NCBI GenBank assembly: GCA_017311185.1
Contig: JAESUZ010001712.1
Coordinates: forward strand, 744,001 to 808,000
Direction: 5' to 3'
Length of the DNA stretch: 64,000 nucleotides
Source of the DNA: Proteles cristata cristata
Lineage: Eukaryota; Chordata; Mammalia; Carnivora; Hyaenidae
Part shown: one piece after another, positions 49,501 to 63,100 of the stretch
How positions within the stretch are numbered: the first letter of the stretch is position 1
Layout: each line of letters begins with the position of its first letter
Notes under the pieces: model-generated
What the model saw: only the letters and a program-made list of their open reading frames with translations
Told to the model about the DNA's origin: nothing
Database searches by the model: none
Program-made: the position numbers and the translations under genes

Positions 49501-52500
49501 TGAAATCTCCCTCACAGTTTTGTTTTGGTCACCCTGAACCAGTGATTGAAACTGATTATTCTGATATGTAAATATGAAATGATAGAAAATGCAGATCAAT
49601 GAGTGAAACAATCCAAGCTAGTAGATACTGGTGAGAGGATGGTACCAGTTGTTCCTTCTCAATTCATTGGTCAAGATTTCAGTTTCTCACAAAATAAAAG
49701 ACTAGATTAACTTGGAGATCTTCCTAGTGAAAAAGAGAAATGCTGAGTCAAATATTTAAAAAGCTTTGGAATTCACTGAGTAATGTCTCTAAGGCCACTG
49801 GCTCTCTAGGAAACCTAGGATTAGGGGTCTGAGCAGGAACAAACTGCCATTCCTCACAGGTGACATGCTTGTGTAGAAAGCCACTTATTTTGTCCCCACC
49901 AGACTGTGAGTCCCTTAAGAACTAGGTTATATGAACCTTTTATGTTTCCAAGGCTTGCTGGATATACTAGGTGATGAGTACATAGTATTGAGTAAACGTT
50001 TATGAATATTCACTTTGCCTCTGGGTGAGAGTGAGGGGACCAGATGGCATAACATAGAAAATTATAGAGAAAACCCCCATGTCAGAAAATGACTTAGAAA
50101 ATCTAAGCATAAAATAGCTACATTAGGGGAGTGCTGTTAAAAGTCACAGCCCTCTAAGCACATGTAGATAGAATTAGTCGCAAGAGAGATTAGGAAAATC
50201 AAAACAGAGGTTGTTAGAGTCCCTGGGAACTAAAAACATCTGGAAAAAATCTGAAATTATGCTGAGTGAGCTAGTCAATTATAAGTACTTGCCTGACTCC
50301 GTTTATGACTGGTAAGAGAACCAGGTCCATAAATTCTTTTGTCGCCTTTTGAAGAACTATATTCACATATTTAGGTTTGGAATTGTTCTTTACATTGCTT
50401 TCCTTTAGATCCTTCGGACTGTCTACCTCTAGCCCAGCCTTAATGAAGTAGATGGGCATGATAAATGCCTTCTCATTCCCGCCATTCATTCATTAGGCAC
50501 CTGTGTACCGAGCCCCAGTATGTGCCAACAACCGTCACAAGGTCTCTGGATCCTGAGGCGAGCAACATGGACTCTACCCTGAGTAGCTCAAAGGCATGAG
50601 GAGGTCTCACTGAGTTGACTCTGTATATACTGCCCTATAAGGTGCTACATATATACACACACTCCTATTCATTCAGTATACATACATGTAACTCTGTATC
50701 CTGTACAAAATATTTTGAACAGTATTATGGAAAGTTAAACCTAGAGTCATACTAACATGCGTTCAGAAGTAAGATTTAAATCAAACATCTTGCCTGGGGA
50801 AGCTACTCTTTGTCTCCATTTCTCTCTACAAAATGTTTGCAGGTGTGTGGGAGAATCAGTGACTTGGAGCATTTGACGGAGTAACCAGTACATAGCACGT
50901 GGTTCAGCACCCAGTCATGGCACTGTGTTCAGGTGCCATGTTGCCCTGGGCAATCTGCTCACTAAGTCTTCCCAGGGTAGGGATTCATGTGTGTTCCTCA
51001 TACTCTTCCCGAGAAATCAGTCTGGTGCCAAACACAGGGCAGGATGATCGCTTACACGAGGGTTGTGAAACATTCGAGAGAGCCTGCTACCTATCCAGCA
51101 TTGCGCTGGGACCTTCTTATTAAGAGCGTTCCCAAAACGTTCTAGGATGTGAAGATTCATGCCCATTTAGACTTGGAATAACTGACTTTGTTCCTTTGTG
51201 GTTGAAGGTTGAAGATGAACTGATGCTGGCCCCAGGATTTGCAGCCCCACCTAATCTAGATTATTCAGGCTACCACGAGTACATAGAGGAGAAGCTTCCT
51301 CCAGAAAGCCCAGCACTGTATGGCCTCCACCCAAATGCTGAGATAGAATTCCTGACCGTGATGTCCAACACTCTCTTCAGAACTTTGCTGGAGATGCAGC
51401 CCAGGAATGCACTCATCAGTGAGGAGCTGGGGCAGTCCACAGAAGAAAAGGTAGAGGGTCTTTTTTGTTGCACTGATCTTAAGTGTACAACTCGATGGAT
51501 TTCTCCCTTTTTATACACCTATCTAACCACCACCCAGATCAAAATACATTACATTTCCAGCACTCAGGGTCAGTATATCCCTCCCCCTCCTGTCTAAAAG
51601 TAACTTCATCTTACCTCTATCACCGTAGGGTAGCTTTGCCTGTATAGATACATTCATGCACAGTGTACTTACTTATGTCTGGCTGCTTTCATTCTGTGTT
51701 ACATTTGTGAGATTCACCCATGTTGTTGCATGGGCTTGTGATCAATTTATGTTTCATATTCTGTTGTATGAATATATAATTCCTTCTTCGTTCTATAGTA
51801 GGTAGATATTTGGGGTTCTTTCCAGCTTTTCACTATTAGGAATATCACAGCCATAAATATTCTTGTAGTCTCTTATCAACCAGCACCGGCGACTCCCAGA
51901 GGTGTGCACTCATAGTTCTTACCCTCTTTGCTGAGAAGGGGAATTGCTGATAACCGGATGTAATGTGTTGTTTCAGTTGATGTTCACATGCAGTTTTCAA
52001 AAGTGCTTGTACCACTTACACTCCCACCAGCAGTCTGCAAGTGTCACTTGTTCTCTATCCTTGGGGTTTTGTGAAGGGTAGTATCTCATTGTGGTTTTAA
52101 CTTTGCATTTCTTAGGAAGTGATGCTGAGTATCTTTTCATGGGATTACAGCCATGTGGATATAATCTCATATGAAGTACCTGTTCCAGTTGCTTGCCCAT
52201 TTTTTAAATTGTTATCAATGTTTTTCTTACAGATTAGTAAGGACTCTGTTCTAAACATGTATCCTTTGTCAGATATATGGATGGCAAACCTCTTCTCCAA
52301 ATCTGTGACTTACTTTTTACTCTGTGTGTTTTTGGCTCTGTCATTTTATGATGTCTTTATTAGATTATCTTGGGAGACTGGCATTTGTTTTTGTTTATTT
52401 GTTTTATTTTTTGTTGTTGTTTTGTTTTCAGCATTGTTCTTTTGAAGGTATCTATTGCCCTAGAATGATGGGGATGAGAAGTGGACATCAAATGCTATCT

Positions 52501-54156
52501 TTTTTACACTTAGATTAAAATCTTGTTTCTCATGAACTTAAAATCTTAATAGTTTATTTTTCTCCAGATAAAGTAGCCCTTATTCCCCCTCACAATTATT
52601 AATCAGGATTTGACTGACAAGGATCAGGTTGTTGGAACACATTCTCAGGTTTCCTTATCATGAGGTCTGAGGAATTTTCTGTATTATTTCTTGAAATAAG
52701 GTCATTTGTTGAGGCATTTGGTTGTCATTTAGAGGCTTTAGGATTTATTGTGTGGTGTTTTATCCTATATACTAACATCTCCCTTATCTGAATGTTAGAC
52801 TTATTTTTATAAAGAAGATAAAAATAAATCATCCATTTGGCAAAATCTATAGTATTAGATACTGTAGAAGCAGAGAGGTAGATGAGGTCTTCATTTAGTT
52901 TTGGGTTTCATTCTTTCCAACAAAGAAGCTGACCATTAAATCAGAAACTACAAAACAAACGATCGTGAGATGCCGCAACACCCCCAAATAGGCAAACAGA
53001 TTGTAGCAACTAATCTATTGAGTGCTCACTAGATATTAAGAACTTAAGAAAGTGCTTTGCAAATAAGCCATTTAATTCTCAATAGCTCTGAGTAATATCA
53101 GGATCCCTATTCCAGAATTAAGTTTAGGTGGCTTGCCAGACAGCTAGAAAGGGCCAGTGAAGGAAACCAAACTCTTGCAGATTCCAAAAGCCACCCTTTT
53201 ATCTAACTTGCCTACTACACTATTTCATACTTTCTGCAGCTCCTATAGAGGAATAAGATTTGAGAACCTGAAAATTGTCTGCCGGGTGCTAAAGCAACTT
53301 GCTGTTCATGCTATCAGAACCATAGGCAATCATCCTAGAAATCAAGGGAAGAGGGAAACTGGCCTGAGGCTGAAGACAGGCAGCACTATCTTCACTCTTT
53401 TGTCTATTTTAGGTATTTGATGTTTTTTCCTACCTCAGTGAGACAGGATTAGAATAAACATGCACATTGAACTACTACATGCATCTTTGCGTCTTTTATT
53501 TCTTCAGGGCAGTAAAGTAAAGAAGACAGAGACTTCCCTCATTATTGAAAATGTTCTAAATTGCTCTCAAAATTTTAGGCTATGTCAGTTGGAAAGAGTT
53601 AACATCATAAAGTCACCAGAATTAGCTCAAGCTTAAAGGGCATTTTTAGTTCATGTGACTTTTCAAATGACTTTTTTTTTTTTAATTAGCAGATTACAAA
53701 ACATAATACCCAAATGTTGGGGTTCCACTTCTTTTGATTGTGTCTTTTTATGTGCAAATGAAATGTAGTTCCTGATAGTTCTTCAATTCCATAAATGCTA
53801 ATAGTGAATTAACTACAAATAGTAGCTCCTCTATGGTGGGATCTAAAGAAGGGGAGGGGCTGCAGTCATGCTCAGGTGGCTGAGCTAGTTGGCAGTGCCA
53901 GTCTGCCCACCTCAGGGAGCAGTGGACATGTTCTCACTGCATTAGCAAGCATCATTGGGAGTTGTGGGATAGATTCTGGGATTTCCAAAAATCAAGGATA
54001 GTGTTCCTCTGACTAAAAATGAAATACAAAGGAGGCATCTGGTTGACTCAGTTGATTAAGCATCCAACTCTCGGTTTTGCTCATGTAATGATCTTATGGT
54101 TTACTGAGTTCAAGCCCCGCTTCGGGCTGTTGCTGACAGCATGGAGACAGCTTGGG

Positions 54157-54192
<36 letters not shown>

Positions 54193-57100
54193 TTTACCAC
54201 TCATCCTGTCTCTCTCTCAGAAGTAAATAAACCTCAAAAAAAATTTTAAAACAAATACAGAGGAGCTAAATTTTGCTCGTGTTAATGATTTAAGGTTAAG
54301 AATGTCTTGGATGACATTTTGGAGAAACTTCCGGAAGAGTTCAACATGGTGGAGATCGCACAAAAAACCTCAGACAGAAGCCCCTATGTTCTTGTTTGCT
54401 TCCAAGAATGTGAGAGGATGAATATTCTCCTTCGGGAAATCCGTGTGTCACTTGAACAATTAGACCTTGGTTGGAAGGTGAGTTTAAAAGTGGTACTAGA
54501 ACAGGCTTTGCCACCTTGAAGGACACTCACCCTGTGGCCTCTCTTCTCCATGCAAGGGGGAGCTGACATTATCTCCTGACATGGAAGTACAGCAGTCTCA
54601 GCTGAGTTACGACACAGTGCCTGACGCCTGGAGCAAACTGGCGTATCCATCTACTTATGGCCTGGCCCGGTGGTAAGTGACCCCCTCCCTGCTCCCACTG
54701 ACCTTTTACCCACCTGGGTGCCAGCTTGGCGTTGAGTCACTATTGTGTTCGACAAACTCTAAAGATTATACTTTGTGAGTACTTGGGGGCTGTACTTTGC
54801 ATAACTGTGCAGACTACCCCAGTTGTACTTGAGTTTCTTTCATGGATTCCTCCAAAGGTAAAAATCAGTAAAAAGTAGGGTCAAAGCAAGATTCAAGTTC
54901 TGGCCTCTTACTTATTAGCTATTTGATCTTGGACAAAATACCTGACCTTCCTAATTTCTCAGCTTATCATCTCAAAAATGTAGGGAATAAAATTCCTTCA
55001 CTGAGTTATTTAAATGGTCATAGGAGGTAACCTGAGTTTGCTTTTGTGTTTCTTCATATACTTATTTTCAAAGTCAGTGATTACCAATGCCCTCTCAAAG
55101 CTAACTTTAAAAAGATCATAGTAGAGTACACAGTAAACCAAGCTGCTTCCATGTGTGGCTATGAGTGCAGAGGCTGGTCCCAAAGCTATGGATGGGAATT
55201 CACAGCTCTCTCCTGTCCAGTGCTCTCTCCAATTGCTCCTTGGCCTTCATAATCAACACATGAAGTTTGAAAGGTTCTCTCCATTACTCTTTTCAGTATG
55301 GAATGGTTTTTTTTATTTGTACTTTCCTAAGCCTTTCTTCCATGAGCCAGAATGCTCCTCTGAACCTTGAACTGAAAGGCCCCATGAGAACTCCAAATGA
55401 GGGCACCTGGCTGGCTCATTTGGTAGAGCATGTAACTCTTGATCTCGGGCTTGTGAATTTGAGCCCCACGTTGGATGTGGAGATTACTGTAAAAATAAAA
55501 TCTTTAAAAAAAAGAAAACAAACTTTGGGGAACCTGGATGACTCGGTTAAGCGTCAACTCTTGATCTCAGCTCAGGTCAAGATTTCAGGGTCATGACTTC
55601 AAGCCTCACTTTGGGTTCCACACTGAATGTGAAGCCTACTTAAAAAAATTTTTTTTTCCTTCAAATTTTTTCTTCTTCAAATTTTTTGCACCTTGGAACT
55701 GCCAGGTGTTTGCTGTGTAGGGAGGTGTGCAAACATAAGAGTGGAATGTGCACTGTGGAAGAAACAGATTGCCACCAATAACTGGCAGGGAAGAGTGAGC
55801 AAAGCTACTCACTGGATTTGTGTGAATGCTGCAGATGTCCAAAATCAGTTTGTTTGTTTTATTTTGAGAGAGATGGGGAGGCGAAGAGCAGAAAGAGAGG
55901 GAGATAGAATCCCAAGCAGGCTCTGCACTATCAGCATGGAGCCCAAGGCGGAGCTTGAACCCACGAACTGTGAGATTATGACCTGAGCCGAAGTTGGACA
56001 CTTAACCAACTGAGCCACCCAGGTGCCCTTCCTCCCAATCAAATTTTATACTTCCAATAAAAAATATATTGTATACTTAAATTTTGTTATAATGTTAACT
56101 TTGGACTTCCATCTCATTTTGTGCTTATTTCTATGTTTTTCTACTTTTATTCCAATTTTTTCAGGCTTCTGTCAGTTTAATAGTTTTCTTTATACCATGC
56201 TTGTCCCTGAATAGTTCCTATTATTTTAGCAGATATGCTTTACATTGTAACCTACACACTTTTTTTTTTAACGTTTATTTATTTTTGAGTGAGTGAGAGA
56301 GAGAGAGAGAAAAGAGTGCAGACGGGAAAGGGCAAAGAGGGAGACAGAACTGGAAGCAGGCTCCAAGATCTGAGCTGTTAGCACAGAGCTCCGTGTAGGG
56401 CTTAAACTCACAAACCATGAGACCATGACCTGCGCTGAAGTCAGATACCCAACCAAGGCACCCAGGCACCCTCACCTGTGACTGTTCTAATAAAAGCCAA
56501 CACTTTAATCTCCCTCTCACCTCCTCTGGCAATTGTAATTCAACCTCATTTTAAACTGTAATATTTTTGTTTATAGTTGGTAATTATTTTTGCTTTAACA
56601 ACATGTATTCTTATCTTTGCTCATTTGTTGCTCTTTACATCTCATTTTCGATTCCTTTGTTCTGGCCCCTTTCTTCACTGAAAGATAAAATCTACGCCAG
56701 GGCTTTCAGTGTATGTGGTGGGGAGTAAACGATGTTCATTTTTTTTTTTTTTTTTTTACTTTCTTTTGTTCCAATTTTATTTTATTTTTTTTTACAAATA
56801 GTTTATTGTCAAATTAGTTTCCACATAACACCCAGTGCTCATCCCCACAAGTGCCCCTCTCCGTGCCCATCATCCCCTTCCCCCTACATCCATCAGTCCT
56901 CAGTTTTTGTCAGCATTCAAGAGTCTCTCATGGTTTGCCTCTCTCCCTTTCCCCCACCATTTCCCCCCTTCTTTTCCCCCTTGGTCCTCTGTTAAGTTCC
57001 TCCTAATCCTCCTATACGTGCACACATATGATATTTGTCTTTCTCTGCCTGATTTATTTCGCTCAGCATAACACCCTCAAGGTCCATCCATGTTGCTACA

Positions 57101-60100
57101 CATGGCCAGATTTCATTGTTTCTCATTGCCATGTAGTATTCCATGGTATAAACCACATCTTCTTGATCCATTCATCTGTTGATGGACACTTAGGCTCTTT
57201 CCGTGTTTTAGCTATTGTTGAGAGTGCTGCTATGAACATTGGGGTACATGTGCTCCTATGCATCAGCATTTCTGTATCCCTTGGGTAAATTCCGAGCAGT
57301 GCTATTGCTGGGTCATAGGGGAGTTCTATTGTTAGTTTCCTTAGGAACCTCCACACTGTTTTCCAGAGGTGCTGCACCAGCTTACATTCCCACCAACAGT
57401 GTAGGAGGGTGCCCGTTTCTTCACATCCTCGCCAGCATCTAGAGTTCTCTGATTGGCTCATTTTAGCCACTCTGACTGGCGTGAGGTGGTATCTCAGTGT
57501 GGTTTTGATTTGTATTTCCCTGATGAGGAGCGATGCTGAGCATCGTTTCATGTGTCTGTTGGCCATCTGGATGTCCTCTTTGGAGAAGTGTCTGTTCATA
57601 TCTTCTGCCCATTTCTTCACTGGGTTGTTTGTTTTTCGGACATGTAGTTTGGTGAGTTCCTTATAGATTCTGGATATTAACCCTTTATCTGATATGTCAT
57701 TTGCAACTATCTTTTCCCATTCCGTTGGTTGCCTATTAGTTTTGTGGGTTGTTTCCTTGGCTGTGCAGAAGCTTTTAATCTTGATGAGGTCCCAACAGTT
57801 TATTTTTGCTCTTGATTCCCTTGCTTTTGGGGATGTGTCAAGTAAGAAGTTGCTGCGGTGGAGGTCAAGGAGGTTGTTTCCTGCTTTCTCCTCTAGGGTG
57901 TTGATAGTTTCCTGTCTCACGTTCAGGTCCTTTATCCATTTTGAGTTTATTTTTGTGCATGGTGTGATAAAATGATCTAGTTTCATTCTTCTGCATGTTG
58001 CTGTCCAGTTCTCCCAACACCATCTGTTAAAAATGCTGTCTTTTTTTCCATTGGATATTCTTTCCTGCTTTGTCAAAGATTAGTTGGCTGTATACTTTTG
58101 TGTCCACTTCTGAGTTCTCAATTCTATTCCATTGGTCTATGTGTCTGTTTTTGTGCCATAAATGATCTTTGTCTGAATTTTCCTCACTACGTCCTTACTC
58201 CATAGTAACCTGCAGGTCCAGCATACAAATAATTTTTCTCGGCACTTAAGTGTAGTAACTCCACGGTTTTCTGGCATTTATTATAGCTGATGAGACTGTT
58301 CTTAAGTGTACTTGTCCTCCCTTCACAACTAATCTGTTTTCTCTGGGGAAGTTTTTAAGAATTTTTTCTTTACCCTTGATGTTCTACAATTTTACTGCCG
58401 TATTTAGGTGTAGACTTTTGAAATTATATCCTACTCGCTCCTGTGTGCTATTTTAAGTGTGTATGTCTACCAGCTGCTTCCACCCTGAAAAATTCTTAGC
58501 CCTTATTTCTCCCAATAAATAGCATCTTCCTAGTAATCTTCATTGTATATACTTATCTGAACTCTTATTTTCAGTCTGTCTCTGCTATATCCTGGTTGAT
58601 CTTGTCACCTCTGGGGGGAACTTCTTTATGTTTTCACTTGTTTCCGGTTTACTGTAGGTCTCCACCTAACTTTTAAAATTTCATCGTCCTCGGGGCGACT
58701 GGGTAGCTCAGTCAATTAGGCATCCAACTTTGACTCAGGCCTGAGTTCGAACCACACGTTGGGCTCTGTGCTGACAGCTCAGAGCCTGGAGCCTGCTTCA
58801 GATTCTCTGTCTCTGTCTCTCTCTGTCCCTCCCCCACTCAACCTCTGTCTCTCAAAAAAGAATAAATATTAAAAACATTTTTTAATTAGAAAAAATAAAA
58901 TTTCATTGTCCAAAATCAATTTTTCAATTCCAGGTGGTTTATACTGAAATCAGGGGAGGTACCCAACTTAGTTTCATCATTTCCTGTTTTTATGACTATT
59001 ATTCTAGTTTCTTTCTCAGGAGTTTAAATATATTAAGAAAGAGTCCTTCAGGGGCGCCTGGGTGGCTTAGTCCGTTAAGCGTCCGACTATTGCTTAGGTC
59101 ATGATCTCGCGGTTCGTGGGTTCGAGCCCCGCGTCGGGCTCTGTGCTGACTGCCAGCTCAGAGCCTGGAGCCTGTTTCAGTCTGTGACCTCTCTCTCTGA
59201 CCCTCCCCTGCTCACGCTGTCTTCCTCTCTCCTAGAAATAAATAAAACATTAAAAAAAAAAAAAAAAAAAAAGAGTCCTTCAGATCCCTCGTTTTCATTT
59301 GCTGGATTACCACCCCTCATTATTCGGATTTGCTGCCAGTATTTCATGCCATAGAATCAGATGTCTTTATACTCAAATGACAGGCTGGCTGGTTATAAAA
59401 AAAAAAAAAGTTGAACCCATTTCCTGTTGGGGGCTTTGTACGCAGCAGCTCACTCTGATCGAATGCTGCTGTGGAGGGTCTGTGGCTGACTTTCTTTTTC
59501 CTTTTCTAAAAGACTTCATGTTTTTCGTCACTGTCCAGAGAATTCTCTGTCTTCAGTCTATATTAAAATACGTTTCAGTATTGATTATTTTTGGTCAAAT
59601 TGTTTTGAAACATAGCATGTCCCTGATTTTACAGAGTCAAATTTTTAATTTAGGAAAACTCAGATTTCCTAAAATTGTATGCAAATATATTTTTTTTAAT
59701 TTTGTTTTTAATTTACACCCAAGTTAGAATATGTTGCAACAATGATTTCAGGATTCCTTAATGCCCGTTACCCATTTAGCCCATTCCCCCACCTACAACC
59801 CCTCCAACAACCCTCTGTTCTCTATTTTAAAGAGTCTCTTATGTTTTGTCCCCCTCCCTGTTTTTATATTATTTTTCTTTCCCTTCCCTTATGTTCATCT
59901 GTTTTGTATTAAAGTCCTCATATGAATGAAGTCATATTTGTCTTTATCTAATTTCGATTAGCAGAATACCCTCCATTTCCATCCACATAGCTGCAAATGG
60001 CAAGATTTCATTTTTTGATTGCCAAGTGGTACTCCATTTGTGTGTGTGTGTGTATGTGTGTGTGTGTACACACACTACATCTTTATCCATTCATCCTTCG

Positions 60101-63100
60101 ATGGATATTTGGGCTCTTTCCAGACTTTGGCTATTGTTGATAGCGCTCACTGCTATAAACATTGGGGTGCATGTGTCCCTTGGAAATAGCACACCTGTAG
60201 CCTTTGGATAAATACCTAGCAGTGCAATTGCTGGGTTGTGGGGTAGTTCTATTTTGAAGTTTTTGAGGAACCTGCATACTGGTTTCCAGAGTGGCTGCAC
60301 CAGCTTGCATGCCCACCAGCAGTGCAAAAGAGATCCTTTCACCACATCCTTACCAACATCTGTTGTTGCCGGAGTTGTTCGTGTTAGCCATTCTGACATG
60401 TGTGAGGTGGTATCTTACTGTGGTTTTGACTTCTATTTCCCTGATGATGAGTGATGTTGAGCATTTTTTTCATGTGTCAGTTGGCCATCTAGTTGTCTTC
60501 TTTGGAGAAGGGTCTATTCATGTCTTTTGTCCGTTTCTGCACTGGATTGTTTCTTGGGTGTTGAGTTTGAGAAGTTCTTTATAGATTTTGGATACCAACC
60601 CTTTATCTGAGATGTCATTTGCAAATATCTTTTCCGATTCCATCGGTTGACTTTTCATTTTGCTGATTGTTTCCTTTGCTGTGCAGAAGCTTTTTATTTT
60701 GATGAGGTCCCAATAGCTCATTTTTGCTTTTGTTTCCCTTGCCTCTGGAGATGTGTGGAGTAAGAAGTTGCTGTGGCTGAGGTCAAAGAAGCTTTTGCCT
60801 GCTTTCTCCTTGGAGATTTTGATGGCTTATGTTTAGGTCTTTCATCCATTTTGAGTTTATTTTTATGTATTTTCCATTACATTTTAAAATGTTTTTCTTC
60901 CTAATGTCCCTTTTCTTACCTGGCCATTTGCAAACCGGAATCTTGTTTATACAGGTGATCGTTTCATTTTTTTTTTAAACCTGTTGCAATTTGGCTACAA
61001 TGCATATCCTCTTGTGGCAACATTTTTAGATAAAAAAGTCTTTTTCTTCTTTTTTAATGTTTTATTTTTAAGAGAGAGTGCGCGGGTAAGGGGGGAAGGG
61101 GCAGAGTCAGAATCTGAAGCAGGCTCTAGGCTCAGCTGTCAGCACAGAGCCCGATGCAGGGCTCAAACTCACCAGCTGCAAGATCATGACCTGAGCCAAA
61201 GTCGGATGCTTAAGTAACGGAGCTACCTAGGCATGTCTAAAAGTCTTTTTTCTATCCTTGCTTTTCCTGTTCTTCATGCTGTCTTCAATTTGTTTTCCCT
61301 AAACCAGAGATTTGAAAGAATGGATATGAGGCAGGCAAGGGCCATGCTGTAAGCTAGAACGCATCACAACAAACTTGTGGTGACCAAGTGTGAATGTGAG
61401 CATCAACCCCACTGCTTTTGTAACACTTCACCGAACTAGGTCCCAGGAGACTTCAGAGCTAGCCCGTGTGGCCCTCGCCCTGGAGAACTGCCTGCTGGCT
61501 TTGACATAGCCGCGCTCCACTTTTCCACTCTTGCTGGCAGCCCTTAATCCTATGTTTCAAGGCTTGACAGGTCTCCTGATTTTATCAAATAGGCTCATTT
61601 TTCCGTAGCCTCTGTGAGAGCCACAGAACTGTTGTGCTGATGAGTTCTGAAGGTGGGTAAAAGCAGCACTTTCTCAAACCACAGTCACACAGAGGCTCCG
61701 AGGTGGTGTTTCCCTTAATTACCCTTTGTCTTCCCCCCCATTCCTGACTACTGTATATGGAAGGTCCACTACCTGGCCTCTGCTGATAGTGGCACGATCT
61801 TGCCCTTCCGGGCAGCCCCCCATCCCAATCCTCACATGCGTTGCCACACACCATGTCCACACTGCTGGGAGCCTGTCAGGTGGATTACATACCATCACCC
61901 GTGTGTGGTCACCACCCAGCACTCAGAGGATCTGAATAAAACTGCTGAGTAAGTGGAGATGAATCTTCCACATTCCCCAGTGTTTCTTGGCCCTAATGGT
62001 AATAATTAATTATAAAATTGCAACAGGAAAAAAAAAACCTAACTTTTTAAAGGGATCTCTCTCATCGTATTGGAAAACTGTTACTAAAAAGCACCTTTGT
62101 TTCCGCCTACCTTGTGCTCACCAGGTTTAGTGACCTCCTTTTGCGATGCCGGGAACTTGAAACCTGGACCCACGATCTTGCCCTTCCGGCTGTGGTGTGG
62201 CTTCCTGGCTTCTTCAACCCTCAGTCCTTCTTAACTGGTAAGCATTCCACCTAGGCAGCCCTTGCTGCTGGCACAAACCCTGCCTCGGCTGCCCGGCTCC
62301 CCAGGACGTGGGGGGTAGGAGTGACAGTCACACGTGCAGAGGAAGTAAAGTTCCCGGCATGGCAGCCACAGGAGGTGGGATGTAGTTCACCCTGGTAAGT
62401 ATGTTGTCAAAGGCCACGGGCTCGCTTTCCCAGCGGCTCCATTCTGCCACCACAGTGCAAAACCAGAAGCTGTGTAACCACGTGGGCATGGGTGTTCCAG
62501 TAGAAGTTCATTTCCAAGAGCAGGGAGCGTGTCCTGCACGCCCTACGTGGCCGTCAGTCCAGTGCAGCCACATGCACATGTCCATGAACTAGAAGCACAC
62601 ACGATGCCTCAGGCAGACGGGCCGCTCACTGCGGGCTCCTGGGAACCTCTGTACCACTACGTGCTGTTTCCTGCTCCTCCTCTTCCCACAGCAATCATGC
62701 AGACCATGGCTCGAAAAAATGAGTGGCCACTGGATAAAATGTGCTTGACTGTCGATGTTACCAAAAAAAGCAAAGAAGATTATGGCCATCCTCCACGGGA
62801 AGGTGCCTATCTCCATGGGCTCCTCATGGAAGGTAAGATCCCAGAGAAGCACATGTACAGTTTTTAATTTAGGATCTTCAGTTACAAGCCGGTATTTGTC
62901 TTTGGTTTACTCCCTCATTTCCTGGTCCCGTGAAATTTAATGCCAAGGTCTGTGTCCAGTGTCAGCCAAACTTTAAGGCACGTAGAGTGACAGCTGTCAC
63001 TTAACCACAGGATAATTTAAGACCTACACTAAAGAAGACTGTGAAATGATTTAAAAATGGTCACTTCACTCTGATATTTTACTACAAAGCTTCTGTAAGC

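Larger units (their letters stand above)
34112..51207 (+). other. DNAH11 window intron 10 (17.1 kb)
   Basis: The largest intron. It contains a MER5-like piece, SINEs, an older sense L1 (35272-36585), a purine tract (37425-37693), an L1 tail split by full-length L1 copy 2, a TTTC/TATC microsatellite, tandem SINEs, MIRs and an antisense L1 (47720-48540). Nothing recognised at 36590-37300, 37700-38210, 49020-50480 or 50600-51207. Confidence 0.85.
51451..54294 (+). other. DNAH11 window intron 11
   Basis: GT-AG intron of 2844 bp with an ancient antisense L1 at its start (51470-52330), a MIR-like piece (53000-53165) and a SINE touching its 3' end (54035-54252). No feature recognised at 52340-53000 or 53170-54020. 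Confidence 0.85.
54673..62124 (+). other. DNAH11 window intron 13
   Basis: GT-AG intron of 7452 bp, rich in repeats: MIR-like piece, two old-type SINEs, two antisense SINEs, L1 copy 3, HAL1-like sequence, two SINEs, an older antisense L1 and one more SINE. 55030-55395, 59283-59690 and 61251-62124 show nothing recognisable. Confidence 0.85.

Noticed and set aside
59299..59727. 142-codon + strand open frame
   Set aside because: Cys/Phe-rich intronic frame overlapping a SINE flank and an L1 tail; no splice context or recognised domain.
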